From NCBI RefSeq assembly GCF_000337535.1, contig NZ_AOIP01000033.1:1-64000 (forward strand): DNA of 64,000 bases, in the 5' to 3' direction. This document shows positions 1 to 7,106 of this stretch, one piece after another. Under the pieces are notes generated by a model. The model did not search any database and was not told the origin of the DNA. It saw nothing but the letters and a program-made list of their open reading frames with translations. Position numbers and translations under genes: made by a program. The stretch's first letter is position 1; each line of letters begins with the position of its first letter. The DNA is from Natrialba aegyptia DSM 13077 (GTDB lineage: Archaea; Halobacteriota; Halobacteria; Halobacteriales; Natrialbaceae).

Positions 1-25
1 GCTCAGAGATGTGTATAAGAGACAG
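1..25. other. Sequencing adapter (Tn5/Nextera mosaic end) at contig end
   Basis: Positions 7-25 read AGATGTGTATAAGAGACAG, the 19-bp hyperactive Tn5 mosaic end used in Nextera libraries. Bases 1-6 (gctcag) match the preceding Nextera read-2 adapter with one mismatch. Coding sequence of the nhaC gene begins immediately at base 26, so the adapter is untrimmed artificial sequence and not a genomic transposon. Confidence 0.95.
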
Positions 26-460
26 GGTCCCGACCGTCGTCCACGAGGAGCCGATCGCGAACGCGACGACGGCGGCGAGGATCGTCGCAACGGGGAGGAA
101 CACCGACGGCGACAGCAACTCGAGGCCGTAGTACATCATCGCGGGAATCGTCCCGGCGTCGATCCAGGTGGCGATGAGCGCGTAGATGGTGAAAATAATC
201 AAAAGCGCCTGCAGCCCCATCATGAGGGCGTTCGAAATCCCCTCGTAGAGTTCATCCCATGAGTAGCCGAGGTAGTACCCGTAGGCCCCTGTTGCGACGA
301 TACTCCAGAGCAACGGCGCGTGCGGATCGAGCCCGAGCACGGCCGAACCGATGCCGAGGAAGACGACGATCAGCAAGACCGGAACGAGCGCCAGCCTGAA
401 CGAGGGCCGGCGCTCTGGGTCGAGTTCGTCGATCGACGTGGGCGTAAAGTCGAGTGCCAT
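26..460 (-). CDS. nhaC: NhaC-family Na+/H+ antiporter, N-terminal 145 codons (3' truncated)
   Basis: The reading frame starts with ATG at 460 and stays open until the adapter junction at 26. The product begins MALDFTPTSIDELDPERRPS and has hydrophobic helices at about residues 20-45, 50-63, 75-95 and 105-140. The stretch WIDAGTIPAMMYYGLELLSP followed by AFAIGSSWTTVGT is typical of NhaC/arginine-ornithine antiporter family proteins, which exchange protons for sodium across the membrane; that fits the need of a halophile to expel Na+. Only about a third of the usual length of roughly 480 residues is present because the contig ends. A TATA-like box 26 nt upstream suggests a leaderless transcript. 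Substrate beyond NhaC class is not determinable. Confidence 0.85.
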
Positions 461-481
461 TGGCCGTGATATGCAGCACGA

Positions 482-490
482 GAATAAAAG
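482..490 (-). promoter_or_regulatory. TATA box for leaderless nhaC
   Basis: On the minus strand the sequence CTTTTATTC is centred about 26 nt upstream of the ATG at 460, the standard spacing for an archaeal TATA box with transcription starting at the start codon. The rest of 491-651 shows no gene I can support. Confidence 0.55.
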
Positions 491-651
491 AACAATGGTT
501 TATTACTTCTAAGCATGCAATCTGGTACCGAGCGCCACGGATGCACGTCTCACAGTCTCCCTACCGTTCAGGAAGTTGGGCAGCCAACGATGAATCGCCG
601 CGTCTCAGCGATCAGCGTCCGCGTTCTGGCCGTTGCTCGAGCGAAAATCGG

Positions 652-921
652 TTATTCGCCGTCGGTTTGTGACGATTTCGTGCCGTCCGAGCGTGATTGT
701 GACTGTGAACTCGTGTGCGCACGGTCTGAGCTCAGTGCTGTGTCCGGGTCGTCCTCGGTCGCGTCGAGTTCAGCGAGGTATTGTTCGGCATCGTAGCGGA
801 CGTACCCGGTGTAGAGGAAGATGAAGCCAAAGATGAGCGCGGGGACGCCGAACAGGAGAAAAAGGGCGGCCAGTGCGGTCCCGATGTCGGGCGGGAGAGC
901 CCCAGGAGTCGGTGTGAGCAT
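652..921 (-). CDS. Small membrane protein, 89 aa, hypothetical
   Basis: I do not recognise a family. With the ATG at 921 the protein begins MLTPTPGALPPDIGTALAAL and carries a strongly hydrophobic stretch at about residues 14-38 that could form one or two membrane helices. A hydrophilic tail rich in Asp, Ser and Gln follows. An in-frame ATG at 984 would add 21 Arg-rich residues that look non-coding; a weak TATA-like CCTTTGACC 27 nt upstream of 921 also favours the shorter form. It lies 100 bp downstream of nreA on the same strand. The tail contains the dipeptide run SSQSQSRSD, like the Gln-Ser tracts at 25621 and 59138. Confidence 0.6.
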   Translation of the reverse strand: MLTPTPGALPPDIGTALAALFLLFGVPALIFGFIFLYTGYVRYDAEQYLAELDATEDDPDTALSSDRAHTSSQSQSRSDGTKSSQTDGE

Positions 922-1020
922 ACCGGTATCGAGACGCCGTGCGGTCAAAGGCGTTCCCCCGTTTCGGCTGTGTCGTCCCATCACCTCGCCGGTTCGTATC
1001 GACGTTGGGACGAGCAGGAG

Positions 1021-2370
1021 TCAGTGTGAGAAGGCGCTCAGGTTCGTCTGCAGTCCCGCCGCGAGTTCGGATTTGCGCTGGAGTCGGGCGTAGGAGACCG
1101 GTAACTGCGGTGCGATTGCCGCTACCGCCTGGTGGAAGGTTTCGGCTTCGCCGTACTCGCCCGCGAGCGATTCTCGCTTGCTGGCTGGCTGGGTGCTCGC
1201 GCTGCCGGGCGTGCCGTCGAAGGCGTTGCGGACGCTTTCGCGGACCTGCCAGACGCCGACGGGGGCCCAGTAGTCGTCCGATACCTCGCGGAGGACGAGA
1301 CACTTCGCCTGGCGGCCGATCGACTCGAGGTATTCGAGGACGCCGAGTCGCGCGGCGTAGTACGCGCCGGCGGTTTCTTCGACGTAGCTCGTGCGGCCGT
1401 CGTAGCCCTCGTTCGCACTCTGGAGCCAGATGTCGCCGTTCTGGTTCGGGTTCCAAATGCTGCCCGGCGCTTTCATCTCGACGAGTTCGAACTCCCAGTT
1501 GCCGGGGGCGAGGACGATCCAGTAGCGGTTGCCCATGTACTCGTTGACTCTGACCTGCACCTCGTCGATGCTCGGCTCGGACCGGATACGGCCGCGGAGG
1601 AACTGGCCGACGGTGTCGTCGACGGCGGTGATCGACCACCGCGTCGGGACGAGCCGGCGCTGTTTGGTCTCGCCGAGCGCGCCGGCCGAGAGGATCGAGT
1701 TGATGTCGTAGACGTCGAAGCCGCGCCGGTAGAGGTAGGTCATCGCGCCCTGGGCCTGCCAGTCGTCGTCCTCCAAGGTCTTCTTGACCGGTTTCGGGAC
1801 GTAAGGGTTCTCCCGGAGTTCGGCGTTGCGAGCGTTGGCACGTGGGCCCCGTGGCGTCGCAACGTCCGTCCCCGCATTGAGACTGAGGTCGGGCGTGTCG
1901 TCGAGTCCGATCTCCAGGTCGACCGGTCGATCCGCGATGGCGACCTCGCGCTGGACGCCGACGAAGCCGTCCCAGCTATCGTGGACCGAGGGGGTGAGCC
2001 GGCTCGCGATGCTCGGCGATTCCACGTTCGCGCGCTTGTTCGAGTTCAGCAGGCCGGTCCGGCGCTGGAGTACGTCGTCGATGGCGTACCCCTGCTGGTA
2101 CCAGTTGCCGTCGGTGACGTACTCCTCGGCGGCGTCCTCGTCGCCGACGGGCGAGAGTACGCCGATCGGAATGTCGGGGTAGTTCGATCGACCGACGAAG
2201 ATGGAGGGTGCCGTCGATCCGACGAGGGTGTCGCCGCTGAGGGCGTCGTCAAACCGCTGTTCGAACTCTTCCAGGTGGTCCGTAATCGCGTAGGACTTTT
2301 CCTTTGCGAGGCGGCGGCGTTTTGCTTCCTCGTCGGGTTCGAGTTCCTCGATGTAGTCGTCGAGGCGCAT
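1021..2370 (-). CDS. nreA: NreA-type archaeal DNA repair protein with C-terminal PCNA-binding motif
   Basis: This 449-residue protein matches the archaeal Nre family. Residues 58-70 (FVGRSNYPDIPIG) are the conserved N-terminal motif, and conserved blocks continue through the protein, such as TRWSITAVDDTVG and NRYWIVLAPGNWEFELVEMK. The last residues contain QTNLSAF (441-447), a good PCNA-interacting (PIP) box of the Qxx-hydrophobic-xx-aromatic type placed at the extreme C-terminus as in characterised NreA proteins. Knowledge of the family: NreA of Haloferax binds PCNA and helps survival after mitomycin C damage. A TATA-like TTCAAACC lies about 27 nt upstream of the ATG at 2370, consistent with a leaderless message. 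It is probably cotranscribed with the small membrane gene at 921. Confidence 0.88.
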   Translation of the reverse strand: MRLDDYIEELEPDEEAKRRRLAKEKSYAITDHLEEFEQRFDDALSGDTLVGSTAPSIFVGRSNYPDIPIGVLSPVGDEDAAEEYVTDGNWYQQGYAIDDVLQRRTGLLNSNKRANVESPSIASRLTPSVHDSWDGFVGVQREVAIADRPVDLEIGLDDTPDLSLNAGTDVATPRGPRANARNAELRENPYVPKPVKKTLEDDDWQAQGAMTYLYRRGFDVYDINSILSAGALGETKQRRLVPTRWSITAVDDTVGQFLRGRIRSEPSIDEVQVRVNEYMGNRYWIVLAPGNWEFELVEMKAPGSIWNPNQNGDIWLQSANEGYDGRTSYVEETAGAYYAARLGVLEYLESIGRQAKCLVLREVSDDYWAPVGVWQVRESVRNAFDGTPGSASTQPASKRESLAGEYGEAETFHQAVAAIAPQLPVSYARLQRKSELAAGLQTNLSAFSH

Positions 2371-2810
2371 TCACTCGCTATAGGGAGCGCTGGGGTTTGA
2401 ATGTTGAGTTGCCGGGTGGCCCACGCGAGCAATCACTAGAGGTATCGTGCTCGGTGGACCCCAGGCGAAATGTCAGAGGCAGCGGCCCGGCAGGTGGGCG
2501 AGGTGGTCGAGTATCGGGCACCGCGAATCGACCATCGCCAATCAGCCAGCAGCCAGTGGCTAGCAGACAGCGGGCACCAGGCCGCACTCACTGCTTTCTC
2601 CCGGGACATAAAGTAACCTCTCGGGCGTTTTCTGAGTCAGAGAATCCTCGAAGAGAGGGAGGGGACGGCAAGGAGTCGATTCGGTGACTGCCGAATCGGG
2701 TGCACGTGCACGTCCGAGTCCACGACCCGAATCCAAATCCGGATCGAGTTCGGTCGTGTTCGAACGCGCAAAAGACAACCGTTAAAAACGGCGGGCGGAA
2801 AAGGAGGGGT
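2371..2810. other. 440-bp divergent intergenic region
   Basis: The region separates divergently transcribed nreA and the zinc-finger gene at 2811. No open frame has convincing haloarchaeal composition. It contains GTGCACGTGCAC near 2700, a short palindrome and direct repeat, and the promoter of the downstream gene near 2785. I see no RNA gene. Confidence 0.6.
2779..2791 (+). promoter_or_regulatory. TATA box inside a short inverted repeat
   Basis: The sequence CCGTTAAAAACGG has 5-bp arms flanking the TATA-like core TTAAAAAC, centred about 26 nt before the ATG at 2811. It could be a promoter whose TATA box is masked by a dimeric regulator, or simple chance. Confidence 0.45.
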
Positions 2811-2990
2811 ATGAGTACGACGGACGATCGTCAGACACGGTCCTGCGTCTCCTGTGGGATCAACATCGCCGGCACGAACGCAGCCGCGTTCAAGTGCCCG
2901 GAGTGCGGCCAGCAGATTTACCGCTGTGCCAAGTGTCGAAAGCAGAGCAACCTGTACGAGTGCCCCGACTGCGGGTTTATGGGACCCTGA
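2811..2990 (+). CDS. HVO_2753-type small zinc-finger protein, 59 aa
   Basis: Four CxxC pairs lie at residues 12/15, 29/32, 39/42 and 51/54, enough for two zinc sites; two are in the CPxCG form (CPECG, CPDCG). The protein matches the haloarchaeal HVO_2753 family, for which a two-zinc NMR structure and swarming and biofilm defects of the deletion mutant are known in Haloferax. The ATG at 2811 is preceded by AAGGAGG and by a TATA-like box at leaderless distance. The gene is 9 bp upstream of the aEF-1beta gene, a pairing also known from other haloarchaea, so the two are probably one transcript and a link to translation is suggested. Confidence 0.9.
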   Translation: MSTTDDRQTRSCVSCGINIAGTNAAAFKCPECGQQIYRCAKCRKQSNLYECPDCGFMGP

Positions 2991-2999
2991 GGTGTTACG

Positions 3000-3266
3000 A
3001 TGGGAAAAGTAGCTGCCAAAATCAAGGTCATGCCGGACAGCCCGGAGATCGACCTGGACGCGCTCCAGGAGCGCCTCGAGACCGCCCTTCCGGAGGGTGC
3101 CAAGATCAACGGTGTCGAACGTGAGGAGGTCGCGTTCGGTCTCGTCGCACTGTACCCGACCGTGATCGTCCCCGACGGTGCGGGCGGCACGGAGACCGTC
3201 GAGGAGAACTTCACTGGCGTTGACGGCGTCGAAAGCGTCGATGTCGACAACGTCGGTCGGATATAA
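3000..3266 (+). CDS. ef1B: Translation elongation factor aEF-1beta
   Basis: This 88-residue protein is the archaeal guanine nucleotide exchange factor that recycles aEF-1alpha from the GDP to the GTP form during elongation. It begins [18 protein letters not shown] and ends with the family-typical [15 protein letters not shown]. The length agrees with the family (about 88-90 residues), and it should form one alpha/beta domain with the ferredoxin-like fold. It follows the zinc-finger gene at 2811 with 9 bp between stop and start and converges on the PIN protein at 3315. No odd features are visible. Confidence 0.95.
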   Translation: MGKVAAKIKVMPDSPEIDLDALQERLETALPEGAKINGVEREEVAFGLVALYPTVIVPDGAGGTETVEENFTGVDGVESVDVDNVGRI

Positions 3267-3314
3267 CGCGCTACTGCAGATTGCGGATTGCTTTTCGTGA
3301 GAGTGTTGGTTCGG

Positions 3315-4001
3315 TTAGTCGACGGTTCGTTTGGCGTCGGAATCGATCGCCGTGAGGTACTGTTCGAGGAGGTCCGGGAACTCTCGGCCCCTGATGTAGC
3401 GCAGGCCGAAGTCCTCGGTCCAGTCGATGATACCCGTGTCCTCGGTGACGACGCCGGCATCGAGTTCACGAGCGAGGATCAGGAGGTCGAAGTCCTCCCG
3501 GGAGTCGAGCACGCCGGTTCGCATGGCGCTGCGGTACTTCTGGCGGAGGTCGGAGATGATCGCGTCGGTTTCGGTCTTGTGGTCGTGGTCCGGAACCGTC
3601 TCGTCGGTTGCGGTTTCGGCGCGACGGACTGCGGTTTCGGAGACGCGGAGGCCGCGGTCGACGCGGCCGCTCATCTCGTCGACGAAACTGTAGACGACGT
3701 GGGCGGGGATCGTGACCGCGTACCGGTCGGGATGTTTGCGGATAACCCAGGTGTTGAGCCGGGAGAAGACCGCATCGTCGACCTCGCGGTCCGCGAGCAT
3801 CGTCGTGAGCTCGTCGTGGATCGTCGGCGGGACGTAACACGAGATGCCGAGGTTGAGTCGGGCGTTCGCGATCAGCTCGAGGAGTCGAAGGATGGCCGGT
3901 TCGAGTGACTCGTCGTCGCGTCGGATTTCCTCGGTGAGAAACAGCGAGGTATCGAGGACGAACCGCTGTTTGAACGCCCCGCCGGAGGTGGCCGTGGCCA
4001 T
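3315..4001 (-). CDS. RNA ligase partner protein (COG1458), PIN-domain family
   Basis: The 228-residue product (start ATG 4001) contains a PIN-like fold: [12 protein letters not shown] near residues 14-25 supplies the first acidic residue, and [25 protein letters not shown] near 170-194 supplies the distal ones. The family is widespread in archaea and often sits beside an ATP-dependent RNA ligase; no such ligase is visible in this window. The exact role is unknown, but RNA cleavage or repair is a reasonable inference from the fold. I chose 4001 rather than an ATG 12 codons upstream because GTTATTTCC, a TATA-like box, lies 27 nt upstream of it. The next gene upstream, 4074-4514, is on the same strand. 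Confidence 0.82.
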   Translation of the reverse strand: MATATSGGAFKQRFVLDTSLFLTEEIRRDDESLEPAILRLLELIANARLNLGISCYVPPTIHDELTTMLADREVDDAVFSRLNTWVIRKHPDRYAVTIPAHVVYSFVDEMSGRVDRGLRVSETAVRRAETATDETVPDHDHKTETDAIISDLRQKYRSAMRTGVLDSREDFDLLILARELDAGVVTEDTGIIDWTEDFGLRYIRGREFPDLLEQYLTAIDSDAKRTVD

Positions 4002-4073
4002 GGAGAGTGTAGGGGTCGAACGGGGAAATAACCCCATCGCAGCGAGAGCAGCCGGTCTCGAGAGGCAGTTACG

Positions 4074-4514
4074 TCACGGGTCGGGTTGCCGGTCGCGGTT
4101 GGCACCCAGGTCGGCCTGGGAGACGATCTGTGCGCCGCGGTCGGAGAGGTCGACGGTAACGTCTTCGGTGACGGCCTTGCTGATTTCGTCGATATTGCCC
4201 GCAAGCACCGTCAGGATGTCGTCGGGGTTTGCGTACAGGAGCATGTTTCCGTCCTGTCCCTCGGCGACGAGTTGCGTGTCGTTCAGGACGATCTGGTCGT
4301 TCTGAATCGTCGCGGCGACGACCGGCAGCGCCTCGGGCTTGCCGGGTTCGTCGTCGCGGACGCGACGGATGTGGACGGCGTCGAGATCGAGCACCTCCTT
4401 GTACTCCTGAATCTTCTCGGCGCAGTCGACCATGTCCTGGAGGAGTGCCGACTTCTGGGCGCTCGCGTGATCGCCGTCGAGACAGTGCTGACAGACGCGG
4501 AGTTCGATTCGCAT
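4074..4514 (-). CDS. Hypothetical protein with N-terminal CxxC, 146 aa
   Basis: I do not recognise a named family. The N-terminus MRIELRVCQHCLDGDHASAQ holds a CxxC pair followed by a His, which could bind metal, then a helical acidic region (QDMVDCAEKIQEYKEVLDLD). The rest is soluble and acidic, with VVAATIQNDQIVLNDTQLVA resembling a beta-rich core. Composition and length (146 residues, ATG at 4514) are those of a genuine haloarchaeal gene. It precedes the RNA ligase partner gene on the same strand by 72 bp. It is transcribed away from the structured locus at 4596-4760. Confidence 0.7.
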   Translation of the reverse strand: MRIELRVCQHCLDGDHASAQKSALLQDMVDCAEKIQEYKEVLDLDAVHIRRVRDDEPGKPEALPVVAATIQNDQIVLNDTQLVAEGQDGNMLLYANPDDILTVLAGNIDEISKAVTEDVTVDLSDRGAQIVSQADLGANRDRQPDP

Positions 4515-4595
4515 TGCCCGTCGGTTGGTCCCCCAGCCCGATGAGAATTCCGCTTGGCTCCCACCGGTCGACGCGCCGTCCGCACGAACTCGTTC

Positions 4596-4628
4596 CCGTT
4601 GGCCAACGGTAGATATAAGTCACTACCG
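4596..4628 (+). promoter_or_regulatory. Palindromic operator plus TATA box embedded in an inverted repeat
   Basis: Two symmetrical elements are stacked. CCGTTGGCCAACGG at 4596-4609 is a perfect 14-bp palindrome. Immediately after, CGGTAG (4607-4612) and CTACCG (4623-4628) flank the TATA box GATATAAG (4612-4619). The TATA box predicts a plus-strand transcription start near 4641, exactly where the structured RNA begins. The design looks like a promoter tightly controlled by one or two dimeric repressors. Confidence 0.6.
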
Positions 4629-4640
4629 ATCAACAATTAG

Positions 4641-4735
4641 AACGGAAGCCACGACGCCGGGTACGAAAGTGCCCCGGGTGCTGTAACACCCGAGACGTGG
4701 CTTCTACCATGCAGCTCGAAGCCATGTTTGCGTAC
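4641..4735 (+). ncRNA. Candidate structured RNA: three-way junction with switchable closing helix
   Basis: The predicted start (about 26 nt after the TATA box) opens a 9-bp helix P1 (GAAGCCACG 4645-4653 with CGTGGCTTC 4696-4704). Inside it are P2 (GGGTAC 4659-4664 with GTGCCC 4669-4674, closed by a GAAA tetraloop) and P3 (CGGGTG 4675-4680 with CACCCG 4687-4692, six-nt loop), with no nucleotide between P2 and P3, so they can stack. The 3' strand of P1 can instead pair with 4718-4729 in a 12-bp helix containing two GU pairs. Two mutually exclusive folds are therefore available. The sequence does not match any riboswitch or ribozyme core I know. It could be an independent small RNA or the leader of the gene at 4840. 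Confidence 0.5.
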
Positions 4736-4742
4736 ATTCTCA

Positions 4743-4760
4743 CGGGATATAAACATCCCG
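4743..4760 (+). promoter_or_regulatory. Second TATA box flanked by a 6-bp inverted repeat
   Basis: CGGGAT (4743-4748) and ATCCCG (4755-4760) surround ATAAAC; the TATA element GATATAAAC predicts a start near 4776 and a 64-nt leader for the gene at 4840. The layout copies that of the upstream promoter at 4607-4628, with a different arm sequence. Confidence 0.5.
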
Positions 4761-4839
4761 CACGACTGACGCATCGTTCGATTCGATCAGTAGCAACGCG
4801 TTCTGTCGAGAGGACGGGAGAAACGAGGTGCCGGTCGGC

Positions 4840-5043
4840 ATGACCGACGACACCGGCGCGAGCGATGCGCAAAGCGGCGACACCGGGACGACGGACGATC
4901 CGGAGACCGTCAGCCTCCCGCGCTGTCCCCACTGTGGGACACCCATCACGCAGACCTCCATGATCGGTCCGGGCGAGGCCATCGCCGGCCCCTGTGGCTG
5001 TCGCGTCGCCCCGCCGGACCCCGACCGATCCGGGTCCGACTGA
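4840..5043 (+). CDS. Small CPxCG zinc-finger protein, 67 aa
   Basis: The product begins MTDDTGASDAQSGDTGTTDD, an acidic disordered head, followed by a compact zinc-binding core with CPHCG near residue 29 and GPCGC near residue 52. Haloarchaea encode many such tiny zinc-finger proteins, most of unknown function. The ATG at 4840 has GAGGTG nine nt upstream; a GTG at 4828 is an alternative start that would add four residues. The gene follows the candidate structured RNA and its own TATA box, and no other gene is downstream on this strand. A regulatory link between the RNA and this protein is inference. Confidence 0.65.
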   Translation: MTDDTGASDAQSGDTGTTDDPETVSLPRCPHCGTPITQTSMIGPGEAIAGPCGCRVAPPDPDRSGSD

Positions 5044-5363
5044 TCCTCGCGAACCGAGTTCAGCCACGTCCCAGCCGCGTCGGTGAACTCGGGTCGCGGC
5101 GGGCAGCCGAGTTGGCGGGGGTGTTCGAGACGACCACTATCACCATCACCATCACCATCACCACCACAGCCATCGGAACCACGGCGACAGCTACCGACAC
5201 CACCGCACAACTCGGCCTGCAAACGCGACGCCCGGGTGCACTCGCACGCGCTTCACTGAACTCGTAACTCCTCACGAGACGATTCATCACTATCGACAGC
5301 ACGCGGTCCCGAAAGCGCCGAGAGAAACGCGGAAAACGGCCGTTGCGCTCGGAAACGCCGAGT
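5044..5363. other. 320-bp intergenic region without a recognisable gene
   Basis: The region lies between the zinc-finger gene at 4840 and the end of the ABC transporter operon. It contains the ATCACC hexamer repeat at 5139. Open frames crossing it have repetitive or Arg-rich composition and no convincing start context. Confidence 0.6.
5139..5162. repeat. Hexanucleotide microsatellite (ATCACC)x4
   Basis: Four perfect copies of ATCACC run from 5139 to 5162, followed by a degenerate fifth. The same hexamer occurs in reverse complement (GGTGAT) at the 3' end of the HAD gene near 60036. Confidence 0.9.
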
Positions 5364-6170
5364 TCAGGAGAGTTGCTTCGACAGCCACTTTAGGTTCGTC
5401 GCGATCGCCGCGATAACGATCGCCCCGAGGGAGATCAGAATGAGGAACGTCGAGACGACGCTCACCATCGGATCGAGCGCCTGGCGGATCTGCGTCCAGG
5501 CGAGCACCGGAATCGTCGTCGTGCTCGGCGTCGAGAGGAACAGCGCCATCACGAACTCCTGAAGGCTGATGATGAACGCGAGCAGTGCCCCGACGAGGAT
5601 TCCGTGTTTCACGTTCGGCAGGACGACGTGAACGAACGAGCGCACCGGTCCCGCACCGAGGTCGTGGGCCGCGTCGAGTTGCTGCCAGTCGAACCGGCTA
5701 AAGACCGATCGCATGACGAAGTAGACGAGCGGCGTCGCCCAGAGCGTGTGCGCCAGGATGATACTCGCGTAGGAGCCGCGCAGGCCGACCTCGCTGAAGT
5801 ACATCAACAGCGTGATGCCGAGGACCACCGGCGGGATCAACAGCGGGATCAGCACGAGCGGTTGCAGTATCGCCCCGAGGGAGTCGTCAGTGTCGAGTTC
5901 CTGCCCGAAGGCCCCGGTCACGCCGAGGAACGACGCGAGCAGCGCCGTCCCGACGCCGATGAGAATACTGTTCGTGAAGGCTCTGAGCCAGCGCGTGCTC
6001 TCGAAGAACTCGCCGTACCAGGCGAGCGAGTAGCTCTCGGGCGGGAAGGCGAGTCGGCCCGCCTGCGAGAACGACGTGACGACGACGACGAACAGCGGCA
6101 ACAGCATGAACACCAGCAGCGCCAGGTAGCTGGCTTGGAACACGCGGTTTTCGACGGTTTCTCTATGCAA
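5364..6170 (-). CDS. potC: ABC transporter permease, PotC type
   Basis: This 268-residue inner-membrane protein has about six transmembrane helices and the permease signature LDAAHDLGAGPVRSFVHVVL (an EAA loop that docks on the ATPase). It resembles PotC/PotI permeases of polyamine-type importers. I start it at TTG 6170 because GGAGGTGA lies eight nt upstream, a near-perfect Shine-Dalgarno site rarely seen in this window; the start overlaps the stop of potB by eight bases, implying translational coupling. An upstream TTG at 6206 is less likely. It is the last gene of the potD-potA-potB-potC operon. The substrate cannot be told from the permease. Confidence 0.85.
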   Translation of the reverse strand: MHRETVENRVFQASYLALLVFMLLPLFVVVVTSFSQAGRLAFPPESYSLAWYGEFFESTRWLRAFTNSILIGVGTALLASFLGVTGAFGQELDTDDSLGAILQPLVLIPLLIPPVVLGITLLMYFSEVGLRGSYASIILAHTLWATPLVYFVMRSVFSRFDWQQLDAAHDLGAGPVRSFVHVVLPNVKHGILVGALLAFIISLQEFVMALFLSTPSTTTIPVLAWTQIRQALDPMVSVVSTFLILISLGAIVIAAIATNLKWLSKQLS

Positions 6171-7092
6171 GGTCGAAGTCACCTCCGAAGCGGTTGAGGA
6201 TCGCAAAGAGCACGCCCGTGCTGATGAGCATCAGGACGAGCATGATGACCGAAAAGGCGGCCGCGACGGGATAGCGCTGATCGGTCAGCAAGAGCGTTTC
6301 GATGTAGATCGCGAACGTGAGATTCTCTGAGAGCAGCCCCGGCGCCGCGTACGAGCCGACGCTCCAGGCGAAGGAAATGACGGTCGCGACAATCACGCCC
6401 GGCATCACCTGGGGGACGACGACTTCGACCACCGACCGCGGTCGACTTGCGCCGAGGTCGCGCGCCGCCTCGACGATGTCCCAGTCGATCGTCGCCATCA
6501 CGCTGTAAATCGCCAGGACAGCGTACGGAAGGACGATGTAGAGTTGGCCGATCCCGGCACCGACTATACCCGGCACGAACTGAATCGGTTCCGAGACGAG
6601 GTTCAACGAGAGCAGAACGTCGTTTACCGTGCCCGTCGGCGAGAGCAGCGGCGTGAACGCGTAGGTCCGGATGACCAACGTCGTAAGCAGCGGCAGGATA
6701 ACCGAGAACAACAGGAGCGACTTGACGAGGCCGCTAGAGCGCCAGATCGCGTACGCGTAGAACAGGGCGATACCGACGGTTACGATCGTCACGGCTCCGC
6801 CCAAGACGAACGAGTAGACGAGAATACTCCAGAAGAGATCGAACGAGAGGATGTTCTCGATCACCGACGAATACGCATCGAGCGACCACGTCCCCGATTC
6901 GTAGGGGAGATCGGCCGAGCCGGATGCGACGCTAATCCGCAGCAGGATGAAGAACGGAATCACGAAGACCAGCAACTCGAACGCGATCAGCGGTGCCATC
7001 AACACCAGCGCCCGCCGCGAGTTCGACTGGCCGACGACCGCATCTCGAATTCGGTCGAATGAACTCGGGTCGCGCGTGTTCGTAGTAGTCAT
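6163..7092 (-). CDS. potB: ABC transporter permease, PotB type
   Basis: The 309-residue protein has six predicted membrane helices, with hydrophobic blocks starting at about residues 30, 85, 118, 168, 220 and 275, and the EAA motif VEAARDLGASRPRSVVEVVV near residues 205-224. This is the partner permease of PotC in a spermidine/putrescine-type importer; the pair forms the channel through which the ligand delivered by the binding protein passes. The N-terminal 30 residues are cytoplasmic and charged. It starts 15 bp after the ATPase gene and overlaps the next gene, so it belongs to one operon. Confidence 0.88.
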   Translation of the reverse strand: MTTTNTRDPSSFDRIRDAVVGQSNSRRALVLMAPLIAFELLVFVIPFFILLRISVASGSADLPYESGTWSLDAYSSVIENILSFDLFWSILVYSFVLGGAVTIVTVGIALFYAYAIWRSSGLVKSLLLFSVILPLLTTLVIRTYAFTPLLSPTGTVNDVLLSLNLVSEPIQFVPGIVGAGIGQLYIVLPYAVLAIYSVMATIDWDIVEAARDLGASRPRSVVEVVVPQVMPGVIVATVISFAWSVGSYAAPGLLSENLTFAIYIETLLLTDQRYPVAAAFSVIMLVLMLISTGVLFAILNRFGGDFDLA

Positions 7093-7106
7093 TGTTATTT
7101 CAGGTG

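Noticed and set aside
770-1639. 289-codon Arg-rich minus frame overlapping nreA in another frame
   Set aside because: About one third Arg, no start context, out of frame with the conserved protein.
1021-2400. Long plus-strand frame at 1132-2400 opposite nreA
   Set aside because: It is the codon-register mirror of nreA, which has conserved motifs and a PIP box; the plus frame has no recognisable motif.
4641-4735. Hammerhead ribozyme or known riboswitch at the three-way junction
   Set aside because: The hammerhead core (CUGAUGA plus GAAA at the junction) is missing: GAAA here is a hairpin loop. TPP, fluoride and other cores I know are absent.
4630-5067. Minus-strand frames across the structured locus and zinc-finger gene
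   Set aside because: Gly/Arg/Val-rich composition, no homology features, and antisense to the CPxCG protein.
5060-5302. Minus-strand 80-codon frame with a Val/Met run
   Set aside because: The run is the translation of the ATCACC microsatellite and not a membrane helix of a real protein.
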